Shown: in pieces, positions 44,475 through 56,061 of the stretch
Layout of the letters: every line of letters begins with the position of its first letter
How positions within the stretch are numbered: the first letter of the stretch is position 1
NCBI GenBank assembly: GCA_029851415.1
Contig: CM056742.1
Location: 51,128,954 to 51,192,953 of the forward strand
Direction: 5' to 3'
Source: Eretmocerus hayati
Taxonomy: Eukaryota > Arthropoda > Insecta > Hymenoptera > Aphelinidae
Length of the DNA: 64,000 nt
The notes under the pieces: generated by a model
Database searches by the model: none
Seen by the model: the letters and a program-made list of their open reading frames with translations, nothing else
What the model was told of the DNA's origin: nothing
Made by a program: the position numbers and the translations under genes

Positions 44475-45600
44475 AGTTAGCTGACGAGGATATACAATTG
44501 ACCAAAAATGTCAAAATTATCCAATTTTTCGTAAGATTGTGTACAGTCATAGTGGACTCCAAGAAATCCTTTCACTGGAGCGCATGGATCGAAAATAACT
44601 CAGCCTTTTCATTTTCACACGAGAAAATTCATCAATTCTACCTCATTCAAAAGATAGAATATTCGGTTCATTTTCCCGGGATAGCACTATTTTGTTTATC
44701 AGGCCTAGATTGGTGGACTTATTCTTCGATTTCGTGACTGTTTCTCGCGGAGAATGAGTTCGGCTGCATCCAGCATTCACCAACCTGTCTCAAAACTGTT
44801 GACCTCTTCTGAACAGGCCATCAAGAAGAGATCTGACAGGTCTGAGCCTCAGCAAACAATTCACAGCTCGTTGACAGTAGAAAAGCCAACCGTTTCCGAG
44901 GATTGCATGACATCCCAATCTTTATTCTCTTCTTCTGATCAAACCATGAACCAACGCATTTATCGCTACCAAACCGTAACTTGAATGATCCCAGTTCAGC
45001 CCGAAGGAGTAGAACAGACATTTTAAAGAAGCTTTTTGAATAACACTACAACTATGATGCGAGAAAATTGCTTCCATTAAATTTTTCTACGACACACTCT
45101 TGATCAATTACGCTGTTCGTCACTTCAGTGGATCTCGGATAAAGCCACGTGTACAGGATAAAATTATGGATACTTACTTACATAATTAACAGCTACTAAT
45201 GAGACAATACGATAACAATTTTCATTTCAGTATGTTACTGCTCAGCAAAGTGACGTTAAGAACTCGAAGAATATCTCAGATCAGGGAATAAAATACGAAT
45301 AAAATTGAAATTTGGCATCATTTTTAATCAGTATTCCTTCAAAAATTTACTGGTGAAGGTCTCTTCCGTACACTTCGACGTACAGAGATAGAGAAAAGAA
45401 CGATATTTTTCTGCATACCCATGTAGAAATTCGATTCCATGAACATATATGATCATACAAAAAACCACTTCAAACATTCTGTTTCATCTCCGCAAACTGT
45501 GATTACTGATTTAATCTGGTCTAAAATTCATACGTCACGATACTGATCAGTGATCATTGTGGTCATATACTACTAGAAATAGTTGATTTCCCACCGAGTT
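44475..45600. other. Unassigned region with one candidate small frame
   Basis: Mostly featureless. A 76-codon plus-strand frame (44754-44984) begins AGAATGAGT and is Ser/Thr/Gln-rich (MSSAASSIHQPVSK), without a known domain. It could be a low-complexity exon or chance. Confidence 0.25.
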
Positions 45601-45692
45601 TATGAGGTTCTAGCTCGCTTCCGACCGATTGGTTTTCGGCCTGAGCCGCAGGCGAGGGTCGGAATAATCGCTCGGAAGCGGGGAACCTCATG
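45601..45692 (-). repeat. 90-bp GC-rich hairpin, copy 2
   Basis: Inverted relative of 42201-42290; the complement reads CGCTTCCGAGCGATTATTCC and CGCCTGCGGCTC. The ends ATGAGGT/ACCTCAT are also inverted. The copies differ by scattered substitutions. Confidence 0.75.
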
Positions 45693-45963
45693 AACGAGTT
45701 GCGAATACTATTTTTTACAATTTTGTAAGCGCCCAAACACCGGCAATTTTGCAAAAAGAATCTTTCCAGGAGTCGGTCTCGAGTTCCAAGAAAGTGTTTT
45801 TTTTAAAGAAAAATAATATTCCATGTGGATTTTTCATCTCGAGTGCTTCAAATATTCAAAGCTCAAGAATTACTTCAGAAAATATTTTTCTGAGTAATGT
45901 TCGATCAATACTGTGGAGTATTGATGTTACACCAGTTGTGAATTAGTATATCACGTCTTCCCG
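45693..45963. other. Spacer next to the retroelement 3' end
   Basis: Nothing recognised. Confidence 0.3.
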
Positions 45964-47976
45964 GAATATTTCAATTTCAATTTATTCAGCCAGGTTGATA
46001 TAACAACAAGAACCATTACGGTTCTCTGCAGAGATGTAAGAACATCTGTGTGCAGACTGGTACAAAAGTATAGTATATAAAATATAAAAAAGTATAAAAT
46101 ATAAAATAAATAATACTATATAGATTGAGAAAACTTATACTAATAATGATCATCATTACGTTCTAAACTATAGGGGAACTCTGGTTCATTCATTCTCAAT
46201 TAAATTCATATCACTGACAAAATTCTTAAGAATCTTTTTCCTCATTTTTCGCCCAAGAGTTTTAGCCTCTAATGGAAGTTTATTAAAATATAAGGTGGCG
46301 ACATAGTTATGGCTTTTTTTGCCAACATTTTTCAGTACTCTAGGTATTTTTACTTCTTTCCTACGCGTGATTGATTCACTACATAAGTAATTCCTACTCA
46401 AATCATCATAGTTGTACGCCAAGCATTCTAAAATTAAATTTTTCTTTGGTGCAAGTGGTTGTAGGAAGTCCTTATCCTTTCTTCTCATGATTTTCATGAT
46501 TTTGTTGTGAAGGCTATCCAGCAGTTTGATGTTTGAGTTACAGGTAGATCCCCAGGCTATAATCCCATAGTTGATAATTGAATAATAAAGGCCATACATA
46601 ATAGATGCTAGATTGCTAATAGATAATAGCGAGCTCAGCCTACTCATTACATAAACAAGATACTTGGTTCTATTAATTTTACATGATATTTCATAATCCC
46701 ATCTTAGGTGACAGTCAATGTAGACTCCAAGATACTTGGTTTTATCAACTCTTTGTACTAACTTTCCTTTAATGTCTAGGTGAAAATTTCCAGGTAAACT
46801 ATCTTTGTAATTTGCAAAAGTGATACAAACTGTTTTGTCCAAATTTAGGGATAATTCATTAAAATCTAACCAATCTTTGACTGTTCCTAATTGTTCTTTT
46901 AGCCTCGACAGAACTTCTTTCCAACTTGCTTTAGAACAAATGATTATGGTATCATCGGCATATGAGATAATAGTACAGTCTTCAGATTCATATTCAAAAA
47001 TATCATTTAGATACAAAATAAATAGCAGTGGACCAAGGATTGTACCTTGTGGGACACCTATATCTATTTTTAAAGCCTTGCTTTTGGAGTCTTCAATTTT
47101 TACGACTTGTAATCTATCTGTAAGATAACTTTGGATGAGCTTATTAGCAATACCACGGATACCCATGATCTCTAGCTTCTTTAGCAGTGTCTGGTGTTTG
47201 ACCGTGTGAAATGCTTTTGCAAGATCTAAAAGAGCTGCAGCTATAGGTTCACTTCTATCCAGTTTTTTGTAAATAATATCACTCACTTCAGCTAGCGCAT
47301 CAATGGTACTCATATTTATCCTAAAACCAAACTGGTTTCCTGATAACAGTTTGTATTTATTAATGAATTTTACTATTCTACTGTGAATAAGCTTTTCAAG
47401 CAATTTGGTCAGATTTGAAATTTTGGATATTGGTCTGTAGTTTCCCATCCTAGATTTACTCCCGCCTTTGTAGATTGGCACCACTTCAGCATTTTTAAAA
47501 TGATTTGGACAGATTCCAGTAAAGAAAATCAGATTCATTATATGAGTAAGAGAGCTGACAAAAGATTCATTTTCGACAAAAATTCTCAGGGTAGATGCAT
47601 GTATGTTGTCTATACCTCCATTCTTATTTTTCAAACTCATTACCGTGCGTTTAATTTCATATTCATTCGTATAAAAGAGAAAAATAGAGTTTAACTGTTT
47701 TTTAGGGTTCTTTGGAGTGAAACTAGTGGACTTGTTGATTTTACTGGCTAGGTTTTTCCCAACTTTACTAAAATACTCATTCATATGATTTGCGATATTT
47801 CCAGTACCTTTGATTTCAGAGTTGGTGTCTGGGTCTACAAGTTTCTCTATTTTCTCCTTAGGCTTATGGCCTTTACGACTCAGTTTTTCATTTACAAAAC
47901 TCCAAATTCTTTTAGAGTCTTTACCATAGCTTTTTATTTTGCTGTTTTCATATTGAAATTTGAATAAGAATAACAA
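45964..47976 (-). mobile_element. 5'-truncated non-LTR retrotransposon (jockey/CR1-like)
   Basis: The unit has a 596-codon reverse transcriptase frame, a roughly 220-bp 3' UTR with an AT-rich TATAAAATATAAAA patch, and a 3' end of the form GCTGAATAAATTGAAATTGAAA (shown as its complement at 45966-45990). Iterated TTGAAA at the 3' end is typical of jockey/CR1-type elements. The endonuclease domain that should precede the RT is missing. The left limit near 47976 is the visible loss of homology to the family layout, not a proven junction. No target duplication was resolved. Confidence 0.85.
46186..47976 (-). CDS. Reverse transcriptase of a non-LTR retrotransposon
   Basis: The protein copies element RNA into DNA at a nicked target. 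Domain order by residue: linker 1-100; RT block 1 with VVPIYKGG (165-172) and NYRPIS (179-184); QFGFR (215-219); motif A LLDLAKAFHTV with catalytic D251; motif B GVPQGTILGPLLF (307-319); motif C YADDT with D341 and D342; then the DKTKYLGVYID thumb-proximal block and a C-terminal region rich in Lys. The usual AFDTV is AFHTV here (H257), a change at a near-invariant site. The frame has no stop or shift over 596 codons, suggesting recent insertion. The APE-type endonuclease is absent and no RNase H follows. The first Met is only the first in frame, since the true start lies in the lost 5' part. Best fit is the jockey/CR1 group. Confidence 0.9.
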   Translation of the reverse strand: MLFLFKFQYENSKIKSYGKDSKRIWSFVNEKLSRKGHKPKEKIEKLVDPDTNSEIKGTGNIANHMNEYFSKVGKNLASKINKSTSFTPKNPKKQLNSIFLFYTNEYEIKRTVMSLKNKNGGIDNIHASTLRIFVENESFVSSLTHIMNLIFFTGICPNHFKNAEVVPIYKGGSKSRMGNYRPISKISNLTKLLEKLIHSRIVKFINKYKLLSGNQFGFRINMSTIDALAEVSDIIYKKLDRSEPIAAALLDLAKAFHTVKHQTLLKKLEIMGIRGIANKLIQSYLTDRLQVVKIEDSKSKALKIDIGVPQGTILGPLLFILYLNDIFEYESEDCTIISYADDTIIICSKASWKEVLSRLKEQLGTVKDWLDFNELSLNLDKTVCITFANYKDSLPGNFHLDIKGKLVQRVDKTKYLGVYIDCHLRWDYEISCKINRTKYLVYVMSRLSSLLSISNLASIMYGLYYSIINYGIIAWGSTCNSNIKLLDSLHNKIMKIMRRKDKDFLQPLAPKKNLILECLAYNYDDLSRNYLCSESITRRKEVKIPRVLKNVGKKSHNYVATLYFNKLPLEAKTLGRKMRKKILKNFVSDMNLIENE

Positions 47977-48457
47977 ATTTTCAAACTGGTTTCATATATG
48001 AGCGTGTATTGCCATGGAAGCGTTGATAGAATCTTATGTTTTACATGAGAAGAACGGTATGAATGTTTTTCATTATGAGCTTGACAAGATTCAAAGGATA
48101 CATCCGCCGATACCGTCATTTTATCACATCTTTAGCTATAAATCATTTGATATTACCTTTAATAATAGTAACGCATTTTCAATAATAACAAGCGCGCTTA
48201 TTATAAGTGCGAAGGTTATCGGGGTCGTTTTCTTTTCTGCGCATCAGTAATTTCTCTTTTGAGAAAATTCCTCACCGCTAGGGTTGGATTGAACCTCGGA
48301 ATTCTATGAAAAATTCCTTTCAGACAAAATACGTCATTCCTGAGCATTCAGTAAAGATATTCTCTTATCCGCATAAGGACAAAAATGGCGACTTCATCAG
48401 GCGATACCTACGAGGGAATATGGATGATAACGCGATCGGCAATGAATAATAGCAAGA
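47977..48457. other. Unassigned spacer
   Basis: Upstream side of the retroelement; no endonuclease-coding sequence is visible in any frame. Confidence 0.4.
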
Positions 48458-49262
48458 TTCTTTCTAAATCTGTTCGAGTGACTTTCATCACTCGAAGATC
48501 GAGTGATATGTCGAATAACTCGATCTTCGAGTGAAATTCATAAGATATTACTCGTATCGAGTCAATTGAAATCACTCGATCATCCGAGTACTCATTTTTG
48601 ACTCGAATCGAGTGATTTGAAAATACAGAAACGGTGGCGCACAGGCTCGCGCTTGCCGCGCGTGGAGCAGAAACGTTACGGCAGATGCCAAGTACTAGTA
48701 CTTGTTGGGCGGGTTTCAGGCATTCACCTCTCGCTTGGCCGCAAGGTTTCTCCGAGCTATAGTTACATACAGTCCTGTTGCATAGGAAAAGTGCGAGAAA
48801 ATCTTGAGGAAATAATCAGTAAACACAATATATAAGCACCGCCATCGGTCCTGAAGGAGAGTCACATGCAGTGAGTGTATTCTTCGTGGATTTCAACGAA
48901 CCTAATTCGCTTATTTGCAAGTTATGGTGATTTTTTCACACATAGCTTGATTTATTTGTTCAGTGTGTTCAGGGAACTGAGTGAGAGTTGAAGTGTAATA
49001 AATGTGTTTTTCAAAGTTCTTCGACTTCAAATAACTCTTGTGTTTTATTATAACATTTTTGTGAGCGTTAAGTATGATTCGATTCGAGTTGGATTATCAC
49101 TCGATTCGAGTCAACTTTTTACTCGATCTATCGAGTACATTTTTCACTCAATCCATCGAGCAAAAGTCACTCGAAGGAGAGTTGCGGTATTTTCACTCGA
49201 AATTTCGAGTCAAATATGACTCGATTCGAGTGAAAAGTCACTCGAAGAGATTTAGAGAGTTC
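48458..49262. mobile_element. ACTCGA-body element, tip CTCTCTAAATC
   Basis: The left end (TTTCTAAATCTGTTCGAGTG) and the complement of the right end (CTCTCTAAATCTCTTCGAGTG) match. Both subterminal zones (48475-48620 and 49075-49250) are packed with ACTCG/CGAGT pairs: about ten in the left 145 bases and a similar number at the right. The 450-bp middle has no such motif and includes unassigned sequence. Target duplication is unclear. Confidence 0.65.
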
Positions 49263-49760
49263 GTAGATTATGGACCCGCACTACAATTAAAGTTGTGCTG
49301 TAAGATGTTTAATAAGGCTTACAACTACCAACAGTGGTACGCGTAATCTCATAAGCGCTGACACAATACGACAGTAGATTACAAGTCATGATCTTCATTA
49401 TACGCCTCACTTGGAAATGAGAAACTGTGAAGAATTTACTTACTGGTACTTCTACGAGTTAAGCAGACCCGTTCAGGTGTGAAATGAATGGATCACGATA
49501 ACTAAAGTAGATGTATTCGACTTGCCCTACCTCCAACCCCTTTCCCAGGGGAATTATTTTGGCCTCTTCAATTAATTTATGGCACCCATCGTTGAAAGCG
49601 CGACTTTCGACGATGGATAGCCATAAAATTCTGTATGCATCTCATTCCGAAAACGCGTTTATAAACAAAACTCGTGCCGTTATTGCGTAACAGCGCTGGT
49701 TTGGTTGAATAAACGCATTTTCGGCAACTCGATACATAATATACTATTCCACGTCAATTG
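49263..49760. other. Spacer with hairpin
   Basis: Contains only the hairpin at 49577-49628. Confidence 0.35.
49577..49628. repeat. Short hairpin repeat, copy 2
   Basis: TTTATGGC, CATCGTTGAAAG and CTTTCGACGATG, GCCATAAA pair around a CGCGA loop. Partial relative at 6772-6820. Confidence 0.65.
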
Positions 49761-50531
49761 AAAGGACCCCGCTCCGAGAGATAGGATTTTGGCTTTCGGT
49801 TAATTTTGTCGGGGAAGAAATATGTTGTCAAGCACAAAATTCTGAACAAAAAGTTCAATGGGCTCGAAGACGGAAAATGGCTAGTTTTTTCAGTATAAAT
49901 CAAATAAATACCAATAAATGGGAGGTTATGAGGTTATCTAGAACAACAACAAGGCTTGTCTGCAGCGTTCGAATTTGGATTGAAAATGTACACTTTGAGT
50001 GTGATGTAGCTAAAAGGTCATCACTTTGGTGATTGAAACATTTTATCTGAAACCTCCGATACAAAAAGCAACTAAATGCATGCAAAAAAGTGATAATGCG
50101 CGATTGACAAAGAAATCATAACGGCTTGTATTCTCAACAATTACATTTCATTTCAATCAATGTAGCAGCTAACGCTGGAGCTGGATCATAAGGCTGTGCT
50201 GACTCGATGCAACGAGTACATGATCTTGAGAGCCCAGATATGGGGCGGGAGCGGCTTTTTGACATCAACATCATCGCATAGCATGAGGCTCGCGCTTTGA
50301 ATAGTTGATAAAAGATGTCCGATAGTGCCTGGCTGCAATCAAATTATATGGAATGAATTAAAATTAATCTTGGATCGCTTGAGGCTAGTGTCTGCCAAAT
50401 ATTTCGAGGATATGGAGATCGAATCTCATATTGCCGTATCTCGAGATCATATCGCGTAAGAGGCTGCGGGGTCGAGAGCAATCCACTATCAAAATCGAGC
50501 TCGAAAAGTCGAGTAAAGGGGGTTTTTTGAG

Positions 50532-51010
50532 GTATTTCAAGGTCGCTGAACACGAATATGACATTGCCTTGCCTCCTAATCGTGTTGCGTGGGCGGCTGC
50601 GGGGGCGGAGGCGCGAATTGACCGAGATCGAAGCTCGAGACTTGAGTTAGGGTGTTTTTGGGGTATTTTGGGGTCGCTAAGCACGAATTTGAGATCGTCC
50701 AGCCTCCAAGTCATGTTGTGTGGGCGGTTGGGGGGGGGGGGCGGGGTCGAGTAGAGGCACAAATTGACCAAGATTGGAGTTTGAGAGTTGAGTAGGGGTT
50801 TTTGGAGTATTTTGGCATCGCTAAGCACGTATTTGAGATTACACAGCTCCCGAATCGTGTTGAATGGGTGGCTGCAAGAGCAAGGACGCGTGTTGAACTA
50901 GATAAAACTGGAAGAGCCGGCGGGGGGGGGGGGGGTCCTTGATATCTCGAGATCACTGGACACAAATCTCAGATCATCCAGCCTCAGAACCGTATTGTGT
51001 GGGCGGCTGT
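50532..51010 (+). repeat. ~140-bp tandem units in the left arm (mirrored at ~53400-53830)
   Basis: A phrase like TCGCTAAGCACGNATNTGAGAT followed by TGTTGNGTGGGCGGCTG recurs at about 50532, 50673, 50816 and 50951. Poly-G runs after the unit end differ in length between units and arms. Confidence 0.8.
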
Positions 51011-51182
51011 GATTGTGAATTCGATGTAGTTTCCTGACAATGGTCATTTCCTGAGATAGAATCTGATCAGGATTGTAAGCCGAATTAAGGCATCGGGACC
51101 AGACCACGAGCATACGCCAAGTATCTTCATTGACCGAGGGGTCGAGCGATATCCTGTTGATCGGAATTTCGATTCACTAGGT

Positions 51183-52960
51183 ATGTAATCACAATTTTCG
51201 ATCACGGAATAGGCCACAAATAGTTTCAGGCGTGAATCTGCGAGAGAGTGGTGACTGCAAGGAGATTCGAGAGCTGAATCTCTATTCTGGCCAATTTTCC
51301 AGGCGGAGTCTAATCTCATTATGCGCGAAGCATGACCACTTCACAGCGAGCATGAACAGAACGTGATGTGATAGCAGCGGGATCGGGTAATGACTTAGGG
51401 AGTGCGATACTGAAATCTCAGCTCTGTAACCGGAAATCTTAAAAAGCAGTCGATTCTCATATATTGACGGGCGTAAATCACGCATACCACGAGCCTAAGC
51501 CAACTGTGTTTGTGGGGTGGAGCACCGTGCAATATCCTAGGGATTCGAACCCTGATCCTCTAGCTATGTGATCATAATCCTCGATGACGGAATGGACTAC
51601 AAATCGTTGAGGGCGAGAATCTACGAGAGGGTGATGACTGCAAGAAGATTCAAGCGTTAGATCTCTATTTTGACTGTTTTCACAAGCGAAATCTGATCTC
51701 ATGTACCGAGAAGCATGGTGACCATACAACCACCCAGAACTATTACATGATCCAATAGCCTAGGGATCAGGAGATATCCCAGGACGTGCGATTATGAAAT
51801 CTTACCTCTGTGATCATAAATCTCGAAGAGGAGCCTATTCTCATAGATTTATGGGCGTGAATCTACTTCTCGATAGTAACGGTTAGGAGATTTGAGTTTT
51901 CCCTTGCTGAATCTGGACATCCCCACGGGTTAAATCTGATCCCAAGTAGTGGGATGACTTACGTTATTCGGTCACCTTATCACGAACCTAAGAGTAGTGT
52001 GTTCAGTGGCCGAAAATTCGAGCAATATTCTGGGCACGGGAACTACGATCCTCTAGCTATGTGATCACAATTATTGATAACGGAATGGACTACAAATCCT
52101 TTCGGGCGTGAATCTAGGAAAAGGTGTTGACTGCAAGGAGATTCCAGCATTAAATCTCTATTCTGGCCATCTTTACAAGCAGAATCTGATCTCATGTATC
52201 GAGAAGCATGGTGACCGTACAACGGCCCAGAACCAACACGTGATCCAATAGCCTAGGGATCGGGAGATAACCTCGGACGTCCGATTCTGAAATCCTAGCT
52301 ATGTGGTCGAAAATCTCGAGAAGGATTCGATTCGAATACATTGGCGGACGTGAATCTACTACTCGATACTGACGGGTAGGAGATTCGAGTGTTCCTTTGC
52401 TGAATCTGGACATCCCCACGGATGAAATCTGATCACAAGTCGTGGGAAGACTCACATTAAATTCACCTGATTATGCTAGTTCAGAGCGCTCGGAGCGCTC
52501 CTACCCCCGAACCTCTCTTTTCGAACGCAATGAGTAAGAGAGAGAGAGAGAGAGAGAGAGATCTCAGAGTTCGGAGCGCTCCGACCAGCATATTCGAATA
52601 AACCTGTTATCTGTCACCATACCTCGAGACTAAGCCGAGTGTGTTTGGTGGTCCAAAGATCGAGCAATTTTTTAGGGATTGAAACTACGATCCTCTAGCT
52701 ATGCGATCACAATTCTCGATATTGGAATGGACTACGAATCTTTACAGGCGTGAATCTATGGGAGGGCGGTGACTGCAAGGAGATTTGAGAGCTGATTCAC
52801 TATTCTGGGCGATTTTACAGGGAGTATCATCTGATCCTGCGAGAAGCATGACTGCAATACAACGACCGTGGCTAGAGCACGATTTCAAAGCAGCTTGATC
52901 GAGTGGTGTTTTAGGGAGTGTAATCCTGAAATCTCAGCGTGTGATCAAAAATCTTGAGAA
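51183..52960 (+). repeat. ~490-bp degenerate tandem units in the foldback centre
   Basis: CTATGTGATCACAAT..GGAATGGACTACAAATC recurs at about 51183, 51563, 52057 and 52700, each followed by GGGCGTGAATCTA and GACTGCAAGGAGATT. Spacing is 380, 494 and 643; the last interval contains the hairpin insertion at 52474-52590. Confidence 0.75.
52474..52590. repeat. Hairpin insertion with (GA)12 tract
   Basis: TGCTAGTTCAGAGCGCTCGG at the left pairs with CGGAGCGCTCCGACCAGCA at the right. A pure AG run fills 52537-52560. It occurs only in the last tandem unit, so it is a later insertion. Confidence 0.65.
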
Positions 52961-54609
52961 AGAGTCGGGTAGATTCTTGAGTTTTTTGCCACAGAGCTAA
53001 GATTTCAGAATCGCACGTCCTGGGATATCTTCCGATCCTTAGGCTATTGGATCACGTGGTGATTCTGGGCGTTGTTTAGTCATCGTGCCTCTCGGTACAT
53101 CCAATCAGATCCTACTTGTGAAGATGGCCAGAATAGAGACTTAACGGTCAAATCTCCTGGCAGTCACCACTCTCTCGCAGATTCACGCCTGAAACTATTT
53201 GTGGCCTATTCCGTGATCGAGAATTATGATTACATACCTAGCGATTCGGAATTTCGATAAACAGGATATCGCTCGGTCCCTCGGTCAAAGGAGATACTTG
53301 GCATATGCCCGTGGTCTGGTCTCGATGCCTTAATTCGGCTTACAATCCTGATCAGATTCTATCTCAGGAAATGATCATTGTCAGGAAACTACATCGAATT
53401 CACAATCACAGCCGCCCACACAATACGGTTCTGAGGCTGGATGATCTGAGATTTGTGTCCAGTGATCTCGAGATATCAAGGACCCCCCCCCCCCCCCGCC
53501 GGCTCTTCCAGTTTTATCTAGTTCAACACGCGTCCTTGCTCTTGCAGCCACCTATTCAACACGATTCGGGAGCTGTGTAATCTCAAATACGTGCTTAGCG
53601 ATGCCAAAATACTCCAAAAACCCCTACTCAACTCTCAAACTCCAATCTTACCGCCCACACAACATGACTTGGAGGCTGGACGATCTCAAATTCGTGCTTA
53701 GCGACCCCAAAATACCCCAAAAACACCCTAACTCAAGTCTCGAGCTTCGATCTCGGTCAATTCGGGCCTCCACCCCCGCAACATGATTAGGAGGCAGGGC
53801 AATGTCATATTCGTGTTCAGCGACCTTGAAATACCTCAAAAAACCCCCTTTACTCGACTTTTCGAGCTCGATTTTGATAGTGGATTGCTCTCGACCCCGC
53901 AGCCTCTTACGCGATATGATCTCGAGATACGGCAATATGAGATTCGATCTCCATATCCTCGAAATATTTGGCAGACACTAGTCTCAAGCGATCCAAGATT
54001 AATTTTAATTCATTCCATAGAATTTGATTGCAGCCATGCATTATCGGACACCTTTTATCAACTATTCAAAGCGCGAGACTCACGCTATGCGATGATGCTG
54101 ATATTCAAAAAGCCGCTCCCGCACCATATCTGGGCTCTCAAGATCATGTACTCGTTGCATCGAGTCAGCACAGCCTTATGATCCAGCTCTGCAGCGTTAG
54201 CTGCTACATTGATTGAAATGAAATGTAATTGTTGAGAATACAAGCCGTTATGATTTCTTTGTTAATCGCGCATTATCACTTTTTTTGCATGCATTCATTT
54301 GCTTTTTGTATCGAAGGTTTCAGATAAAATGTTTCAATCACCAAAGTGATGACCTTTTAGCTACATCACACTCAAATTGTACATTTTCAATCCAAATTCG
54401 AACGCTGCAGACAAGCCTTGTTGTTGTTCTAGATAACCTCATAACCTCCCATTTATTGGTACTTATTTGATTTATACTGAAAAAACTAGCCATTTTCCGT
54501 CTTCGAGCCCATTGAACTTTTTGTTCAGAATTTTGTGCTTGACAACATATTTCTTCCCCGACAAAATTAACCGAAAGCCAAAATCCTATCTCTCGGAGCG
54601 GGGTCCTTT

Positions 54610-54996
54610 ATAGAGAATATTAAGTCGTGTGACGACAGACGACTGTCGTGGTGTTTAGAATCACTCTATTCCCCTCTAGATACTAACCTAACACTGTGGA
54701 GATGTTTATCTAACCTTACCTGACCCGTCGTGTCGGAAAATGCTCCTAGATATGGTTTAAGGGAGTAACCTCGGTAGAACATCCACCGATCAGATTTTGA
54801 TCAAACTTGGCAGAGAGAAGTATTTGCGTGTCAATTGAACTCAGTCAAAATTTCACGAGCATTGGCTACCCCTGAGTCAAACCATCAACATAAACATTTT
54901 TAGAGGTTATACACGCTGTCTTATGGGACATCGCGATGATGATTAGACTGTAAAAGACTGACCGATCAGTTTTTGTTCAAGTCTTGCTCACTTATA
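54610..54996. other. Spacer with a short direct repeat
   Basis: ACCGATCAGATTTTGATCAA (54788) and ACCGATCAGTTTTTGTTCAA (54961) are direct near-copies. Nothing else recognised. Confidence 0.35.
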
Positions 54997-55434
54997 CTCT
55001 CTCAGCATCAATCAGCTAATATATAGCTGAAATATCAGCTATTACTGCTATGGGTCGTCAAACTGCTGATCAAATCAGCAAACACAAAAATCGCGCTTAA
55101 ATCGATAATTCTGATGAAATAACTCCACAAATCCGGGTTCTAATATCGACATGAACACATTAACGACTTTTTCAGACCAAGTCACGACGAACTAAGGCGT
55201 ATTCGTTCGATATCTACTCATTTTGTGCCACGGGAGGCCCTATATAGCTGATTATAATCAGCTATAAATCAGTGATTGTAGCTGTAAATCAGCTAATGTA
55301 GCTGAAATTCACCCACAGTAGCTATTCGTGTCAGTAAAAAACCGTTCACTGAAAAATCAGCTTATAATAGCTGATTCAGTCAGCTAACATGGCTGGAATC
55401 TCAGCTAATATAGCTGATTTTTCAGCTAAATGAT
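54997..55434. mobile_element. Long AGCT-body element of the 149-bp MITE family
   Basis: The left tip CTCTCTCAGCATCAATCAGC follows TA (54995-54996). About sixteen AGCT tetramers in TCAGCTA/TAGCTGA context follow, in two blocks separated by about 160 bp of other sequence. The matching right tip is not visible, so the right limit is approximate. Confidence 0.6.
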
Positions 55435-55489
55435 ATTCGAATTCGTGTTGTGCCGTATACACTATACACTGTCGTAATCAACATTGGAT

Positions 55490-55800
55490 CGAAGGAGGAT
55501 ATATTGAGAGGAAGCCTAATATGACGACAACATAAGTCTATCGAGATCGAGAGATCTTTATTTCATGCTCGGAAGGTGAGGTTGTGGCGTGTAACGTGCT
55601 ATGGGAAGTATGAGTTTCAGCGCCTCCGAGCGGTGGAAAGTGGCATGGCACGCCGCACGGGAGGGAGCAGTCGAACGGGTTTATAGTGCGGGTTTCGGTC
55701 TTCTTATGCTTGATGCAATTACTCAAACTTTTCCAGGGCTAGTTTTGCCTTATATTTTCGTTACGCAATAAAAATCAACTTGAAACATTAAAAATTCGCA
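55490..55800 (-). mobile_element. Possible solo LTR or retroelement end
   Basis: On the minus strand a TATAAA (near 55680) is followed about 120 bases later by GAAATAAAG (near 55560), in a GC-richer stretch unlike the neighbours. A TATA box, a short transcript and a polyadenylation signal is an LTR-like order. TG..CA ends, a target duplication and a second LTR were not found. Confidence 0.22.
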
Positions 55801-55978
55801 AAGGAACCTCATTTCATTCATACTTCTTTCTAAATCGTTAATGAAGCTTCTTCATTGCTCAGCATGGAATAAATTAGAGTTTAAAAGAACTTTTGGAGAA
55901 CACTTTTGTACGCTGGCCGCGAAAATTTGCAGAATTCGCGATAAAATTCAGCACGGCGTGAGAGCTATATATGCGCAA

Positions 55979-56040
55979 TCCACCCATTACCCATCATCCA
56001 TCCATCCACCCATTCCCATCCACCCATATGACCACCTATC
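55979..56040 (+). repeat. Degenerate CCATCCAC simple repeat
   Basis: Tandem CCAT/CCAC tetramers with interruptions, directly before the TA-flanked element. Confidence 0.7.
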
Positions 56041-56061
56041 ACATTATGTTCCCTTTACATA

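Larger units (their letters stand above)
49761..54609. mobile_element. 4.85-kb foldback element with ~1.55-kb tandem-repeat arms
   Basis: The tip AAAGGACCCCGCTCCGAGAG (49761) has its complement ending at 54609. The arms run 49761 to about 51340 and about 53050 to 54609, closely similar apart from indels. One clear indel removes about 60 bp of a tandem unit from the right arm near 53650. Each arm contains four ~140-bp units. The centre holds three or four degenerate ~490-bp units. This layout, long TIRs built of repeats, resembles Drosophila FB and Galileo (P-superfamily) elements, but the tip is not one I recognise. No transposase is present. No target duplication is visible. Frames in the two arms are mirror images and are not called genes. 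Confidence 0.88.

Noticed and set aside
51545..51556. Perfect inverted B-box (complement GGTTCGAATCC) suggesting a tRNA gene on the minus strand
   Set aside because: No A-box lies at tRNA spacing, and the other tandem units of the array lack the motif, so it looks accidental.
50385..54181. Pro-rich and Ser-rich frames in both orientations
   Set aside because: They come from tandem units and poly-G/C runs in foldback arms and appear in mirror image.
49761..54609. Repeat arrays considered as CRISPR
   Set aside because: Units are long, degenerate and without uniform spacers, in an animal-type transposon context; no cas-like genes.
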